Assembly (NCBI GenBank): GCA_002840735.1
Contig: PHBY01000019.1
Span: 1-64,000 of the forward strand
Origin: Chloroflexi bacterium HGW-Chloroflexi-2
GTDB taxonomy: Bacteria; Chloroflexota; Anaerolineae; Anaerolineales; Anaerolineaceae
DNA length: 64,000 bases
Direction of reading: 5' to 3'
In this document: piece by piece, positions 54,916 to 64,000 of the stretch
Layout: every line of letters starts with the position of its first letter
How positions within the stretch are numbered: position 1 is the stretch's first letter
The notes under the pieces: model-generated
The model's database searches: none
What the model was told of the DNA's origin: nothing
What the model saw: the letters and a program-made list of their open reading frames with translations, nothing else
Made by a program: the position numbers and the translations under genes

Positions 54916-55338
54916 ATGGACAAAACCCGCGTTCTTATTCTTTGCACCGGCAATTCGGCCCGATCCCAAATGGGGGAAGGTTTGCTGAAATACCTGACTG
55001 GTGATCGCTTCGAAGTCTTTAGTGCCGGGACTACCCCCTCTTCTCTCAACCCATATGCCGTGCTGGCCATGGCTGAGATGGGTATCGATATTCGCGAGCA
55101 GTACTCTAAAAATCTGTCCATTTATCTTGAACAGGAATTTGACTATGTCATCACCGTGTGTGACCATGCAGCCGAAGTCTGCCCCATTTTCCCTGGCCCT
55201 GCACAGCGAATCCATTGGAGCTTCCCTGATCCGGCTGCTGTCGAGGGTGATCATCAGGATAGATTGGCAACGTTTGTGAAGGTCAGAGATGCCATCAAAG
55301 ATCGTCTTGAGCACTGGTTGGCTGAGATGGGAAAGTAA
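54916..55338 (+). CDS. arsC: Arsenate reductase, thioredoxin-coupled (low-MW phosphatase fold)
   Basis: The 140-residue protein has the phosphatase loop CTGNSARS (C10-x5-R16) and the redox Cys pair C82 and C89, the same three positions as in plasmid pI258 ArsC. It reduces arsenate to arsenite using a Cys10-Cys82-Cys89 relay recharged by thioredoxin. No arsenite pump or ArsR is adjacent. A bare low-molecular-weight tyrosine phosphatase is the alternative, but the three cysteines favour arsenate reductase. Confidence 0.88.
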   Translation: MDKTRVLILCTGNSARSQMGEGLLKYLTGDRFEVFSAGTTPSSLNPYAVLAMAEMGIDIREQYSKNLSIYLEQEFDYVITVCDHAAEVCPIFPGPAQRIHWSFPDPAAVEGDHQDRLATFVKVRDAIKDRLEHWLAEMGK

Positions 55339-55698
55339 AAATTAAACTTGCAAGTATTTTTGTCGCTAATTTACAAAAAAATACGGTTTTTGTAAAATAT
55401 CAATTTACAAAAAACACTTCTTTTTGTAAATTAGACCAGATAAATAGTTCGTTTAGGTTTCTCCTTGAAATAATACTGCTTCCTAATTTTTTTTCCATCC
55501 CTACAAATTTGAATGCACATTCAATCACTGTGACTTATGTAATAATTTCCAGTATAATTTTGAAGTACAATCTCCTTGTTTGGTATTGGTTTACAAAATT
55601 ATGATTCGATGTTTGCGAGATGAAACAGCTTATTGAGGGTATAATCTGAATAACTCACCTGAATAAGCATCCTTCGCAAGAAAACAGGGCACCCCCAA
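55339..55698. other. Intergenic region with duplicated hairpins
   Basis: No gene. Two AT-rich hairpins occur in tandem: TTTACAAAAA/TTTTTGTAAA (55,370-55,396) and AATTTACAAAAA/TTTTTGTAAATT (55,402-55,432). TTGAATG/CATTCAA (55,509-55,524) and a TATAAT (55,553-55,558) lie ahead of the diguanylate cyclase. Confidence 0.6.
55370..55432. repeat. Tandem TTTACAAAAA hairpins
   Basis: Two hairpins with near-identical stems but unrelated seven-base loops (AATACGG and ACACTTC). They could act as twin operators or a weak terminator for arsC. The stems lack GC, which argues against termination. Confidence 0.6.
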
Positions 55699-57561
55699 AT
55701 GGAATTACAATACGCCGTTGCATTAATCGTTGCAGCCATCATTTCCACTATCGTGGCGATGATCGCCTGGCAACGTCGCAATTCTGTTGGCGCTAAGAGT
55801 CTTTTCATCTTGATGTCCGCTGCAATGGTTTGGTCCCTGACTTATGCAATACGCTGGATAGCGCATAACGAGGCTGCCCAATTAATCTGGTTGGATGCCA
55901 CTTATTTCGGTGTTGTGGTCGCCCCAACAGCCTTTCTGATTCTGGCGTTGGAAATTACTGACAAGGTGCACATCCTCACCAGCCTGGTTCGCATCGGCCT
56001 TGCCATTATTCCCACCTTAACCATTTTCATACTTTGGACGGACCCCTGGCACGGATTGTTTTACAATGGGATGCGAACCGGCGATGCCATTCTAAATGGT
56101 GGTATCTGGTTCTGGATTTTCATTGTTTACACATACATCATTCTGTTATTAGCAAGTAGCCTGATTATTCAAAAAACCATTCGGGATAAGCAGTTTTTTC
56201 AGGTTCAAGCCGGGTTGTTGTTAACCGGCATGGTGCTGCCCTGGTTGGGCAACATCATTAGCATGCTGGGGTTCAGTCCGTTTCCTGGGTTGGATATGAC
56301 CCCCTTCCTGTTCACTGCCAGCGGAATTCTATTTATGTTCGCCCTCTTTCGTTTTGGATTTTTGGATATTGCCCCAATTGCTCATTTCCGCTTAATGGAA
56401 GGTCTTCTGGATGGTGTGATCGTGTTGGACAAAGCCAACAGAATTGTGGATTACAATCCTGCTGCCCAAAGGATTTTAAACCTCTCAACTGCAGTGATTG
56501 GCCGAACCCTTCAGCAAGCTTGCAATCAAATTCCAGACCTAAATGTCCTGGATCAAAACATCCATGCAGAAAAATCAGAAATTCAAATCAGACATGACGA
56601 CATGCGCGATTTTGAGGTGCGCACACTTGCATTATTGGATAAAAATAACCAGCCAACAGGAAAGCTGGTTACTTTGCACGATATATCCGAATACCGTCAG
56701 TCGCAGGAACAAATTCAGCGCTCTGAGGAACAGTATCGGCTTCTTTTTGATAATGCCGTTGAAAGTATCCTGGTGGTTCAAGATCGGAAGATCGTTTTTT
56801 GTAACCCCATTACCAGCGAACTAACTGGATACCCGCTGGAAGAAATTATTAACGAGTCCTTTGTAAAATTTATTTATCCAGAAGATATCCCGATGGTGGT
56901 GGAAAATTATCGCAAACGGGTGGAAGGGGAAAGTTTACCAGGTCGCTATCAGTTCCGTCTGGTTCGAAAAGACCTGTCCTTCCGCTGGGTCGAGGCCAGC
57001 GGTATTCGTATTGATTGGGAAGGCGAATTAGCCACGCTGCACTTCCTGATGGATGTAACAGAACGCAAGAAAGCTGAGATAGCCCTGGAATTCCGCAGCA
57101 CCCATGATATTCTCACCGGACTCTATAACCGGCAATATTTTGAGCAGGAGATCGAACGATTACAGAACAGCAGGCGACAACCTATCAGTATTTTAGTAAT
57201 GGATATGAATGGACTGAAAAAGATTAATGATACTCAGGGACACGCCGTCGGAGACGAACAATTGAGAGTTGCAGCCAGGGAGATCCGTAAAGCTTTCCGA
57301 CCAGACGATATTGTAGCCCGTATTGGTGGGGATGAGTTTGTTATTTTATTACCAGAAACAGATACTACTACAACAATAAAAGTTGTTGAACGGGTTAAGG
57401 AAGTCATTCATGATTTCAACCAGTTAAATCCAGAACACAATCCCATTAGTTTCGCTATTGGCTTTGCCACCAGTGAATCGACACCTAATTTGAGTGATGT
57501 TTTACGTAATGCTGACCGAGATATGTACATTCAAAAAGCCATCCATTATGCTGTTAAATGA
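55699..57561 (+). CDS. Membrane PAS-PAS-GGDEF diguanylate cyclase
   Basis: The 620-residue protein starts with seven hydrophobic segments of the histidine-kinase N-terminal 7TM type (about 1-215). PAS domains follow at about 235-335 and 345-460, then a GGDEF domain. The catalytic motif RIGGDEFVILLP is at 543-547 and the inhibitory site RPDD precedes it by five residues (RPDD-IVARI-GGDEF), so it should synthesise cyclic di-GMP with product inhibition. Input is likely a membrane or PAS-bound signal. Confidence 0.93.
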   Translation: MELQYAVALIVAAIISTIVAMIAWQRRNSVGAKSLFILMSAAMVWSLTYAIRWIAHNEAAQLIWLDATYFGVVVAPTAFLILALEITDKVHILTSLVRIGLAIIPTLTIFILWTDPWHGLFYNGMRTGDAILNGGIWFWIFIVYTYIILLLASSLIIQKTIRDKQFFQVQAGLLLTGMVLPWLGNIISMLGFSPFPGLDMTPFLFTASGILFMFALFRFGFLDIAPIAHFRLMEGLLDGVIVLDKANRIVDYNPAAQRILNLSTAVIGRTLQQACNQIPDLNVLDQNIHAEKSEIQIRHDDMRDFEVRTLALLDKNNQPTGKLVTLHDISEYRQSQEQIQRSEEQYRLLFDNAVESILVVQDRKIVFCNPITSELTGYPLEEIINESFVKFIYPEDIPMVVENYRKRVEGESLPGRYQFRLVRKDLSFRWVEASGIRIDWEGELATLHFLMDVTERKKAEIALEFRSTHDILTGLYNRQYFEQEIERLQNSRRQPISILVMDMNGLKKINDTQGHAVGDEQLRVAAREIRKAFRPDDIVARIGGDEFVILLPETDTTTTIKVVERVKEVIHDFNQLNPEHNPISFAIGFATSESTPNLSDVLRNADRDMYIQKAIHYAVK

Positions 57562-57656
57562 GTAATTGATTTTTGAGTTTTAACCATATAACTTTTGTTT
57601 ATGTTTACACTTTTTCTCGTTAACGCAGACGAATTTTTGCAGGTTCTATTCTTAAC

Positions 57657-57685
57657 TTGTGAAGTCTATTGAAAAAATCTACAAT
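57657..57685 (+). promoter_or_regulatory. Promoter of the NTF2-like/DUF5671 pair
   Basis: TTGTGA (57,657-57,662) and TACAAT (57,680-57,685), 17-base spacer, 48 bases before the ATG. Confidence 0.55.
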
Positions 57686-57732
57686 AAGATTACGAAGCCA
57701 TTACTTTATTGGCTGGAAACTGGAGAATAACC

Positions 57733-58212
57733 ATGAAAAATGATCGTTTCTTAAACGGGATAATTACTGGTATTGGAGTATTAATTCTGATAGCTCTGGT
57801 CTTGTTTTTTATTCGCCAGCAGCAAGCGGAATATCGGGAAGATGACTCTCCACAAGGAGTGGTTCATAATTATATTCTGGGTTTAATCCAACACGATTAT
57901 GAACGAGCCTTCTCTTATCTTGCAGACAAACAGAAAAAACCTGATTTTTCCCAATTTCGGATGGAATTAGCAAGAAGTGAAAACGAAATCAATCGGGTCA
58001 GTGTGACGTTTGGAGAGATATTTATAACTGATGATTCTGCCACAGTTGCATTGAACATGAGTCAATCCTATGGTAGTCCCATCACCAGATCATCCTGGTA
58101 TGCTGAAACCGCTCAATTGATCCGTGAGAATGGTGACTGGAAAATCGTCAGTATGCCCTATCCACTATGGTCCTGGAACTGGTATAACGAAGAGATCAAA
58201 CCACTTCCATAG
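57733..58212 (+). CDS. Membrane-anchored NTF2-like/DUF4878-like protein
   Basis: A 159-residue protein with one N-terminal membrane helix (IITGIGVLILIALVLFFI). An extracytoplasmic domain follows, starting DDSPQGVVHNYILGLIQHDYERAFSYLADKQ, typical of the NTF2-like/lumazine-binding-type DUF4878 group, and ending EIIRENGDWKIVSMPYPLW-like. ATG 57,733 follows TGGAGA. An earlier TTG is less likely. It is probably co-transcribed with the DUF5671 gene 15 bases on. Function is unknown. Confidence 0.75.
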   Translation: MKNDRFLNGIITGIGVLILIALVLFFIRQQQAEYREDDSPQGVVHNYILGLIQHDYERAFSYLADKQKKPDFSQFRMELARSENEINRVSVTFGEIFITDDSATVALNMSQSYGSPITRSSWYAETAQLIRENGDWKIVSMPYPLWSWNWYNEEIKPLP

Positions 58213-58227
58213 AGCAGGAGAAAAACC

Positions 58228-60150
58228 ATGAAAACAATTCGAAGGTTTTATTTTTATCTGCTCAGTCTGATCAGCGTGCAGGTTGTCATCTGGGCAGTGG
58301 TTAATCTACTGCGCACCATTTTCGATAGAGCAACCGTAACATCTGCGGTCGATTGGTTAGCAGGCGGAATCGCATTCGTTGCTGTCGGTGTTCCCATCTT
58401 CTGGTTGCATTGGACGACCGTCCAGCGTGATGCCCACCGCGAGGAAGAAGAAGCCAGCAGCCGCATTCGTTCGCTCTATCTGTATGCAACACCCCTCGCA
58501 ACCGGCATTCCGATTACCTACGCAGTTCTGGCAATTCTCAACCGTTTGATTGTCAGATGGTTGGGATTACCTGTATCATCTGCTACGCTGGGTGGTGCAC
58601 AAACCTACATTGATAATCTGATAGCCATCGCTGCCAACCTGATCGTGCTGATTTATTTCTGGCGCGTGCTCCAACAGGATTGGAAAAATAATCATAATCA
58701 AGAAAATCTGGTGGATTTCAGTCGTCTACATCGTTACATCTGGATGGTGTATGGTTTGGGGTTGCTGATTTTTGGTGTGCAGCAAATTCTAAGATACATT
58801 TTTTCCATGCCCCAGGAATTTGGCCATGTACCAGAGATGGTTCTGGCTACCGGACTGGCGTTGATACCGGTTGGTCTGCCAATCTTCGGAAAATCCTGGT
58901 CGGTTATTCAAAAGAGCCTGACAGAAAAAAAGGAACGCCACTCTTCCTTACGGCTGGTGGTTTTGTTTGTATTAACCTTGTTAGGAATTGGTTTCAGCCT
59001 TTCAGCCCTGGGAATTCTGCTGGCAAATGCATTCCGTTGGATATTCCAGGTGGACAACTGGCGTTTGATTTCCTTCATGGATCAATATGCCACCCAATTA
59101 GCTGTTCTGATCTCGATGGGATTGGTCTGGGGTTATTTCAGGCGAGAATTAAAATTTGCAATTGCAGACCTGGATGATGACTTCCAACAGGCTGGAATCC
59201 AGCGTATCTACCATTCAATCCTTTCATTTGCCGGTCTGGTCGTCAGTTTTCTGGGACTCTTATTGCTTCTGGGAACCATTATTGAAAGTCTTTTCAACCT
59301 TTCTATTGGTAATAACGCAGCCTCACTCAGTGATGCGCTGGCGCTCCTGCTGATTGGTTTACCCCTGTGGTTGATTTACTGGCAGCAGATTCAACTGGAA
59401 ACTGCCCGGACTGATGAACGAGGATCAGCTGCCCGTACATCTTTATTCCGCAAAGCTTATTTATACCTGGCTTTATTTGCCACCGTGGTGGGCACCATGC
59501 TGAGCACCGGCTGGTGGATCTATGGAATTCTAAAAGCAATACTTGACCGGATGCCATCCGATTTCTGGTTGAATTTTAACCTGCAATTACGTATTGCCGT
59601 CCTGTTTGCTATCTTCATGGTATATCATCTGAGAGTGTTGCGAGAAGATGGAAAAATTATCAAACAGGAAGAGTCCATCCAAATTCACGAAACCTCTATT
59701 CTAATATTACATACCCCGCAATCTGCCTTTGGTGACCGTTTACTTAACCAGCTCAAAGCCGACAAATTTCAAAATCCAGTATCTATCGTTGCCACTGACA
59801 TAATTTCTACAGCAAGTGACTTACCCGAGGCTGAGATCATCATTCTGCCAGCTTCCATGCTCCTAAATGCTACCGAACCAGTTCGCAGTTTCTTACATAA
59901 TTTTTCCGGTAAAGTCATTGTTGCCCCACAGGATATAGGAAACTGGTACTGGATAAAATCTAACCCAGACCAGGATCAATCCCAGGTGATGGATACTGTG
60001 GTTTCTTTGAGACAAATCCTGGAAAACCGCCCGGTTCGTCCAGTTGCCCGAACGAGCCCATGGATGTTGGTTGCCTATATCCTTGCAGGTTTATTCCTGT
60101 TGTTAATCGCATCCATCCTTGTTTCAGCTCTGGTTAACCTGTTCATTTAA
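58228..60150 (+). CDS. DUF5671 multi-pass membrane protein
   Basis: The 640-residue protein is built from about four repeats of a DUF5671-type module (e.g. FYLLSLISVQVVIWAVVNLLR, YLYATPLATGIPITYAVLAIL), each with three to four helices and a following basic/acidic HWxxxQRDAHREEE-like loop. A soluble region (about 495-600) with ILILHTPQSAFGDRLLNQL precedes a last membrane helix. Its role is unknown. The repeats suggest ancient internal duplication. Confidence 0.8.
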   Translation: MKTIRRFYFYLLSLISVQVVIWAVVNLLRTIFDRATVTSAVDWLAGGIAFVAVGVPIFWLHWTTVQRDAHREEEEASSRIRSLYLYATPLATGIPITYAVLAILNRLIVRWLGLPVSSATLGGAQTYIDNLIAIAANLIVLIYFWRVLQQDWKNNHNQENLVDFSRLHRYIWMVYGLGLLIFGVQQILRYIFSMPQEFGHVPEMVLATGLALIPVGLPIFGKSWSVIQKSLTEKKERHSSLRLVVLFVLTLLGIGFSLSALGILLANAFRWIFQVDNWRLISFMDQYATQLAVLISMGLVWGYFRRELKFAIADLDDDFQQAGIQRIYHSILSFAGLVVSFLGLLLLLGTIIESLFNLSIGNNAASLSDALALLLIGLPLWLIYWQQIQLETARTDERGSAARTSLFRKAYLYLALFATVVGTMLSTGWWIYGILKAILDRMPSDFWLNFNLQLRIAVLFAIFMVYHLRVLREDGKIIKQEESIQIHETSILILHTPQSAFGDRLLNQLKADKFQNPVSIVATDIISTASDLPEAEIIILPASMLLNATEPVRSFLHNFSGKVIVAPQDIGNWYWIKSNPDQDQSQVMDTVVSLRQILENRPVRPVARTSPWMLVAYILAGLFLLLIASILVSALVNLFI

Positions 60151-60257
60151 CCTTCTACCAGAAAGGAACTTTAACTAATTTTTTCCGGTTTAGAAAATCG
60201 ACCAGAGATTTTCCTGTATACTAAACATAAATTCTGGAAAAGTTACATCAAAGAAGG

Positions 60258-62993
60258 ATGGGGATCCCATTGCAACCTGAATCCTTACAAAACCCAATCT
60301 TATCCACCAAAATCTTCATTCCGCCAACTCGCTTGAATGCTGTTCAGCGTCCCAGGCTGGTGAATAGCCTGATTCAAACACTTAATCTACCTGGACAGTT
60401 TGTTCTCATCTCTGGACCAGCAGGTTTTGGAAAGACCACATTGTTGAGTGAAGTTGTAAACCGGTTGGAGCGCTCTGTTGCCTGGTTATCAGTAGATGAT
60501 GGCGATAATGATCCGGTGCGATTCTGGTCTTACGTGATTGCTGCGATACAATCGAAATCAACAAACTTCGGCGAATCCATCCTTTCACTGTTTCGCATGG
60601 GACAACAATTACCAGGTTTTGATCTGGCGGGAATGTTTATTAACGAAGTAATCCAATCCACCTCGGAAATCATTCTGATTATCGATGATTTTCAATATAT
60701 CCAAAACCAACACATCCACACCGCCATCACTCACCTGATTGAGCATCTTCCTACAAATCTACACCTCCTGATTACCACCCGCGTTGATCCACCCTGGCCA
60801 CTGGCTCGTTTGCGGGCAAGAAATCAAATCTTTGAAATTCGTACCCGGGATTTGCGATTTACTCTGGATGAAGCAAGCCGGTTTCTCACACAAACAATGG
60901 GATTGACTATTGCTCCAAATGAGGTGGCGACATTGGATACTCGCACCGAAGGATGGATTGCCGGGTTACAACTGGCTGCCCTTTCTTTGCAAAAACATCA
61001 AGACATTCAAAAATTTCTGAAGGCTTTTACCGGCAGTCATGTCTTCGTGGCTGATTACCTGATGGAAGAAGTTTTACAAAGCCAACCTGAATATATTCAA
61101 ACCTTCCTTCTTAAAACTTCCATTCTAAAAAGGGTGAACGGATCCCTCGCAGATGCTATATGTGAAAGTCAAAATGGTAAAGCCATCTTAACCGAATTGT
61201 ATCGAGGTAACTTATTCACCCTGGCTCTGGATGATGAGGGTGTCTGGTACCGTTACCATCAGTTGTTCTCTGATTTATTGCAAGCCCGTTTAAGACAGGA
61301 ATGTTCACCAGCGCAGATCAACAATCTGCACCAAAAAGCTGCCTCCTGGCTGGCAGAGAATGGTTGGTCGCTGGAAGCAGTACAACACGCGCTTGTTGTC
61401 AAAAATTTTTCCCTGGTTGCCCTGATGCTAGAGCAGAATGCCTTTAAGTTATTAACACGGGGAGAATTACAAACCTTATCAGGTTGGATTCAACAACTTC
61501 CTGAAGATCTGTGCTGGTCCAACCCACAAATTATCGTTGCCTGGTTGTGGACGCTTACCCTATCCGGCGATGTTCCTCGAGTGATGTCACTCCTGGCTAA
61601 GGCTCAAACACTTTTACCAACTGATTTTACATTGTCCTCTTCCTCCGTGCTGGCAGGCAATCTGGCTGCTATCCAGGGATTCTTTGCCACGATGTCGGGT
61701 GAACACGCCAAAGCCTTGGCGTTTGCGAAAACCGCTGCTACACTATTACCTGAACAAGACGTGCATGTACATTGGTTGCTACCATATTCACAGGGTTCTG
61801 CCTTTCGAGCCAATGGGGAGTTAGAGAAATCTATCCCACCTTTTACCCGTCTCGCAGAAATGGGAAAAACCCAGGGAAACCTGATCATTTGGGCAACTGG
61901 AGTGACTGAAATCGCCATCGTTCGCAGGCAGCAAGGCAGGCTAGAGGAAGCCAAACAAGTCTGCGAGCAAGCAATTGCCTGGTTATCTGAGCGAGGTGCG
62001 GAAAATTATGGGTCGCTAGCGAAACTGGAAGTACCCCTGGTAGAAGTCCTACGTGAACAAAACATACTGGATGAAGCTTTGGAGCGGAACAATAATATCC
62101 TCCAGCGCATGCAGTCATGGCCAATGCCAACCGATCGTCTATTTGCGTATTTATCTAAAATTCGGGTTCTCATCTCCCTGGGAGATCTTGAAACTGCTAC
62201 AGAAACCCTGGAGATAGCCAAAAAATCTTCCCGGGATCAGCCTGTGTTGTCAAATTTAAAGCGCTCTCTTCGTATTCTTGAAGCTCGCCTGATGTTAGAG
62301 AAAGGCGATATTCAGCAGGCTGCAACCATAACGGAAAACATTCAACAAGAAAAAAGTGTCTCTTCATCAACCGATGCAGAAGAGTTGATCATACTTGCCC
62401 GGGTTCGACTGGCACAGGATAATCCATCCATTGCCGAATCAATTCTAAATTCCCTCCTTCAAAAGGTGGAAGGGGGTGAATTCAGCGGTATTATAATTGA
62501 AACTTTGCTCTTATTGGCTCAAAGTCTGTATGCCCAGCATCAAAACGATGATGCGATCTCGAATCTGATGAAAGCTATTCGTCTCGCAGAAGTTAGTGGT
62601 TACCAGCGCGTTTTCCTGGATGAGGGGGCTGTTATGCATCGGTTGTTGTTTGATCTGAAACACTCTCTAGCGAAGTGCGATGAGTCAGATACGACTGCTT
62701 TACTGTCTTATGTCGATCAACTGTTATCACTCTTTCAGACTTCTCCGGAGACCCCTCTGTTTTCCGTTACTACTTCTGTGAATAATGAACTAATTGAACA
62801 ATTGACCTCCCGAGAGCTGGAGGTGTTAACTCTGATTGCTACCGGGGATTCCAACAAAGAAGTTGCGGAAAAACTGGTCATCTCTCTGAGTGCCGTCAAA
62901 AAACATACTGCCAATATCTATGGAAAATTGAATGTCAACAGCCGTACCCAGGCGATTGTGCGTGCCCGAGAATTGGGCTTGCTGACCTCCTGA
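60258..62993 (+). CDS. MalT-like LuxR-family ATP-dependent regulator
   Basis: The 911-residue protein is a large STAND/LAL regulator. Walker A GPAGFGKTT is at 53-61, Walker B LIIDDF near 144, then a TPR-like helical region (about 400-800). A C-terminal LuxR helix-turn-helix (about 843-905: LTSRELEVLTLIATGDSNKEVAEKLVISLSAVKKH) binds DNA. The start is uncertain: ATG 60,258 has no spaced ribosome site, while the TTG at 60,270 has GAAGGA upstream. A TATACT at 60,217 may be its -10. Target genes are unknown. Confidence 0.92.
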   Translation: MGIPLQPESLQNPILSTKIFIPPTRLNAVQRPRLVNSLIQTLNLPGQFVLISGPAGFGKTTLLSEVVNRLERSVAWLSVDDGDNDPVRFWSYVIAAIQSKSTNFGESILSLFRMGQQLPGFDLAGMFINEVIQSTSEIILIIDDFQYIQNQHIHTAITHLIEHLPTNLHLLITTRVDPPWPLARLRARNQIFEIRTRDLRFTLDEASRFLTQTMGLTIAPNEVATLDTRTEGWIAGLQLAALSLQKHQDIQKFLKAFTGSHVFVADYLMEEVLQSQPEYIQTFLLKTSILKRVNGSLADAICESQNGKAILTELYRGNLFTLALDDEGVWYRYHQLFSDLLQARLRQECSPAQINNLHQKAASWLAENGWSLEAVQHALVVKNFSLVALMLEQNAFKLLTRGELQTLSGWIQQLPEDLCWSNPQIIVAWLWTLTLSGDVPRVMSLLAKAQTLLPTDFTLSSSSVLAGNLAAIQGFFATMSGEHAKALAFAKTAATLLPEQDVHVHWLLPYSQGSAFRANGELEKSIPPFTRLAEMGKTQGNLIIWATGVTEIAIVRRQQGRLEEAKQVCEQAIAWLSERGAENYGSLAKLEVPLVEVLREQNILDEALERNNNILQRMQSWPMPTDRLFAYLSKIRVLISLGDLETATETLEIAKKSSRDQPVLSNLKRSLRILEARLMLEKGDIQQAATITENIQQEKSVSSSTDAEELIILARVRLAQDNPSIAESILNSLLQKVEGGEFSGIIIETLLLLAQSLYAQHQNDDAISNLMKAIRLAEVSGYQRVFLDEGAVMHRLLFDLKHSLAKCDESDTTALLSYVDQLLSLFQTSPETPLFSVTTSVNNELIEQLTSRELEVLTLIATGDSNKEVAEKLVISLSAVKKHTANIYGKLNVNSRTQAIVRARELGLLTS

Positions 62994-63027
62994 CTATGCA
63001 GCACTAAAAAATGATTGCAACCCCTAT

Positions 63028-63049
63028 CAGGTGTACTTAAGTACACCTG
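63028..63049 (+). terminator. Hairpin after the MalT-like regulator
   Basis: Perfect inverted repeat with arms CAGGTGTACTT and AAGTACACCTG and no loop base left over, followed by TTTTGGTTTT. Probable terminator, though the T tract is broken. Confidence 0.65.
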
Positions 63050-63203
63050 TTTTGGTTTTATTGGTGTAGAAAAAATCCATATTTGGTACAGTGACTTTCA
63101 TTCGTGGTCCGTTTATATTGGTATCAACAGAATATTTGTGAATGAAAGAAAGTTGACATTGATTTCATTAAGAAACACATCTTCACCTGATAAGGAGTAA
63201 ACT

Positions 63204-63932
63204 TTGATAAATAATCAACACATCCAACCATCAAAACAGAATACACAAACAAGCAGGCCAATGATAGCCCTGATCACAGGTGCAAGCAGTGGAATTGGAT
63301 TGGAATTAGCCCGTCTGTTTGCAAAAGATGGTGTCAATCTGGTGCTGGTGAATAATGCTGGCACCCAGGTGTATGGAGAATTTAATTATGCCAATCTGGA
63401 GCACCTTTCTGCCATGCTGCAAGTGAATAATACTGCACTGATCGAACTTACCCATCGCCTGCTACCTGGCATGATAAAACGGAAATTCGGGTTTATCTTA
63501 AACCTTGGTTCCTCCGGATCCTTTGCGCCCGGACCGCTGAATGCAGTATTTTGTGCCAGCAAGGCTTTTGTACTCAGCTTTTCACAAGCTTTGGGGGCTG
63601 AATTATCGGAGACAGGTATCTCAGTCACCACGCTTTGTCCTGGCGCTACTAAAACTAACTTCATCAACCGTCATGGTTTACAGAATGTCCGTATTTTTCG
63701 ATATGTCATGGCTGCCAATCGCGTTGCAGAGATCGGGTATCGTGCAATGTGGCAGAAAAAACCTGTTGTTGTTGCTGGATGGGTGAATCTGTTACAGGTG
63801 ATCAGTTTCCAATTCATGGCTCCTTTTTTCCCCCTCACACCACCTGTCTGGTTGATGGCCATTGGCAGGCTTTTTATGGGAAAAACCAGGTCATCACGAA
63901 AACCTGAGCATTTAGTGAAGGAGTTCAAATGA
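63204..63932 (+). CDS. Short-chain dehydrogenase-like protein with internal deletion and catalytic change
   Basis: The 242-residue SDR-fold protein has the NAD(P) motif TGASSGIG, but then jumps from LFAKDGVNLVLV straight to NNAG. About 50-60 residues that normally lie between are missing in frame. The catalytic Tyr of Y-x3-K is Phe (NAVFCASKAF). It starts with TTG after AAGGAG, gives NLGSSGSFAPGPL and a C-terminal membrane-like tail. It is coupled by ATGA to the Tat-protein gene that follows. Likely not an active dehydrogenase: perhaps a pseudoenzyme or a decaying gene. Confidence 0.8.
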   Translation: MINNQHIQPSKQNTQTSRPMIALITGASSGIGLELARLFAKDGVNLVLVNNAGTQVYGEFNYANLEHLSAMLQVNNTALIELTHRLLPGMIKRKFGFILNLGSSGSFAPGPLNAVFCASKAFVLSFSQALGAELSETGISVTTLCPGATKTNFINRHGLQNVRIFRYVMAANRVAEIGYRAMWQKKPVVVAGWVNLLQVISFQFMAPFFPLTPPVWLMAIGRLFMGKTRSSRKPEHLVKEFK

Positions 63933-64000
63933 AAGACAATTCGATTACTCGCAGAAAATTCTTGAAAACCAGTGGAGTGGTAATCAGTAGCGTGGTATTA
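63929..64000 (+). CDS. Tat-exported protein, N-terminus only (partial)
   Basis: The frame starts MKDNSITRRKFLKTSGVVIS and runs off the window. RRKFLK is a twin-arginine signal, so the protein is exported folded. The ATG overlaps the preceding stop (ATGA) and follows GAAGGAG. The enzyme class cannot be told. Confidence 0.8.
   Translation, partial: MKDNSITRRKFLKTSGVVISSVVL

Overview
This window looks like chromosomal DNA from a Chloroflexota bacterium, probably Anaerolineae-like. That is an inference from gene content: two-step coproporphyrin heme genes with HemQ, a MalT/LuxR-type large ATPase regulator, a DUF5671 membrane protein, a UbiA-type prenyltransferase, a tRNA-Arg with anticodon GCG, and intergenic arrays of short palindromes. 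No rRNA, phage structural gene or intact transposase was seen.

Region 1 (1-20,900), accessory and defence. After the tail of an unidentified gene and a repeat-rich stretch with G-quadruplex motifs and hairpins comes an EcsC/TerB/zinc-ribbon protein on the minus strand. A type I restriction-modification operon follows: hsdM, then a DUF262/DUF1524 (GmrSD-like) nuclease gene, then hsdS and hsdR. hsdR runs directly into a small HEPN-motif gene. Next come a 1,847-residue DUF4011/SF1 helicase/Vsr-like nuclease protein and a DUF2726 nuclease-like zinc-ribbon protein. radA is the first housekeeping gene after the island and may be transcribed leaderless. A damaged RHH-DUF433 antitoxin gene lies just beyond it.

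Region 2 (21,000-30,600), mixed metabolism and envelope. It holds a PucC-family MFS transporter, a lipoprotein, a decayed K+/H+ antiporter gene, a thioredoxin/CcdA-like redox membrane protein, a PlsC-like acyltransferase, a DegV protein, a B12-binding radical SAM protein, a nucleotidyltransferase and a conserved protein often annotated as quinate dehydrogenase.

Region 3 (30,700-42,200), heme. A MerR-like regulator heads a tightly packed run: an AhbD-like radical SAM/SPASM protein, hemQ, hemH, hemY, hemA, hemC, hemD, hemB, hemE and hemL. Together these cover every enzymatic step from glutamyl-tRNA to heme b by the coproporphyrin-dependent route. A broken uvrA tail follows.

Region 4 (42,600-46,850), transport. 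A 5' leader that appears to encode an eight-codon peptide and mutually exclusive antiterminator and terminator helices precedes a YedF-like DsrE protein, a DUF296 protein and a complete ECF transporter (S, T, A1, A2) of unknown substrate. tRNA-Arg with its own promoter and terminator follows, then a duplicated four-palindrome array.

Region 5 (47,200-64,000). It contains a copper chaperone with a DsbD-like/cupredoxin membrane protein, an AbrB-PIN toxin-antitoxin pair, a UbiA prenyltransferase, lysC-thrC, a FAD oxidoreductase, a thioredoxin-type arsenate reductase, a membrane PAS-GGDEF diguanylate cyclase, two membrane proteins, a MalT-like regulator, an internally deleted SDR with a mutated catalytic Tyr, and the start of a Tat-exported protein.
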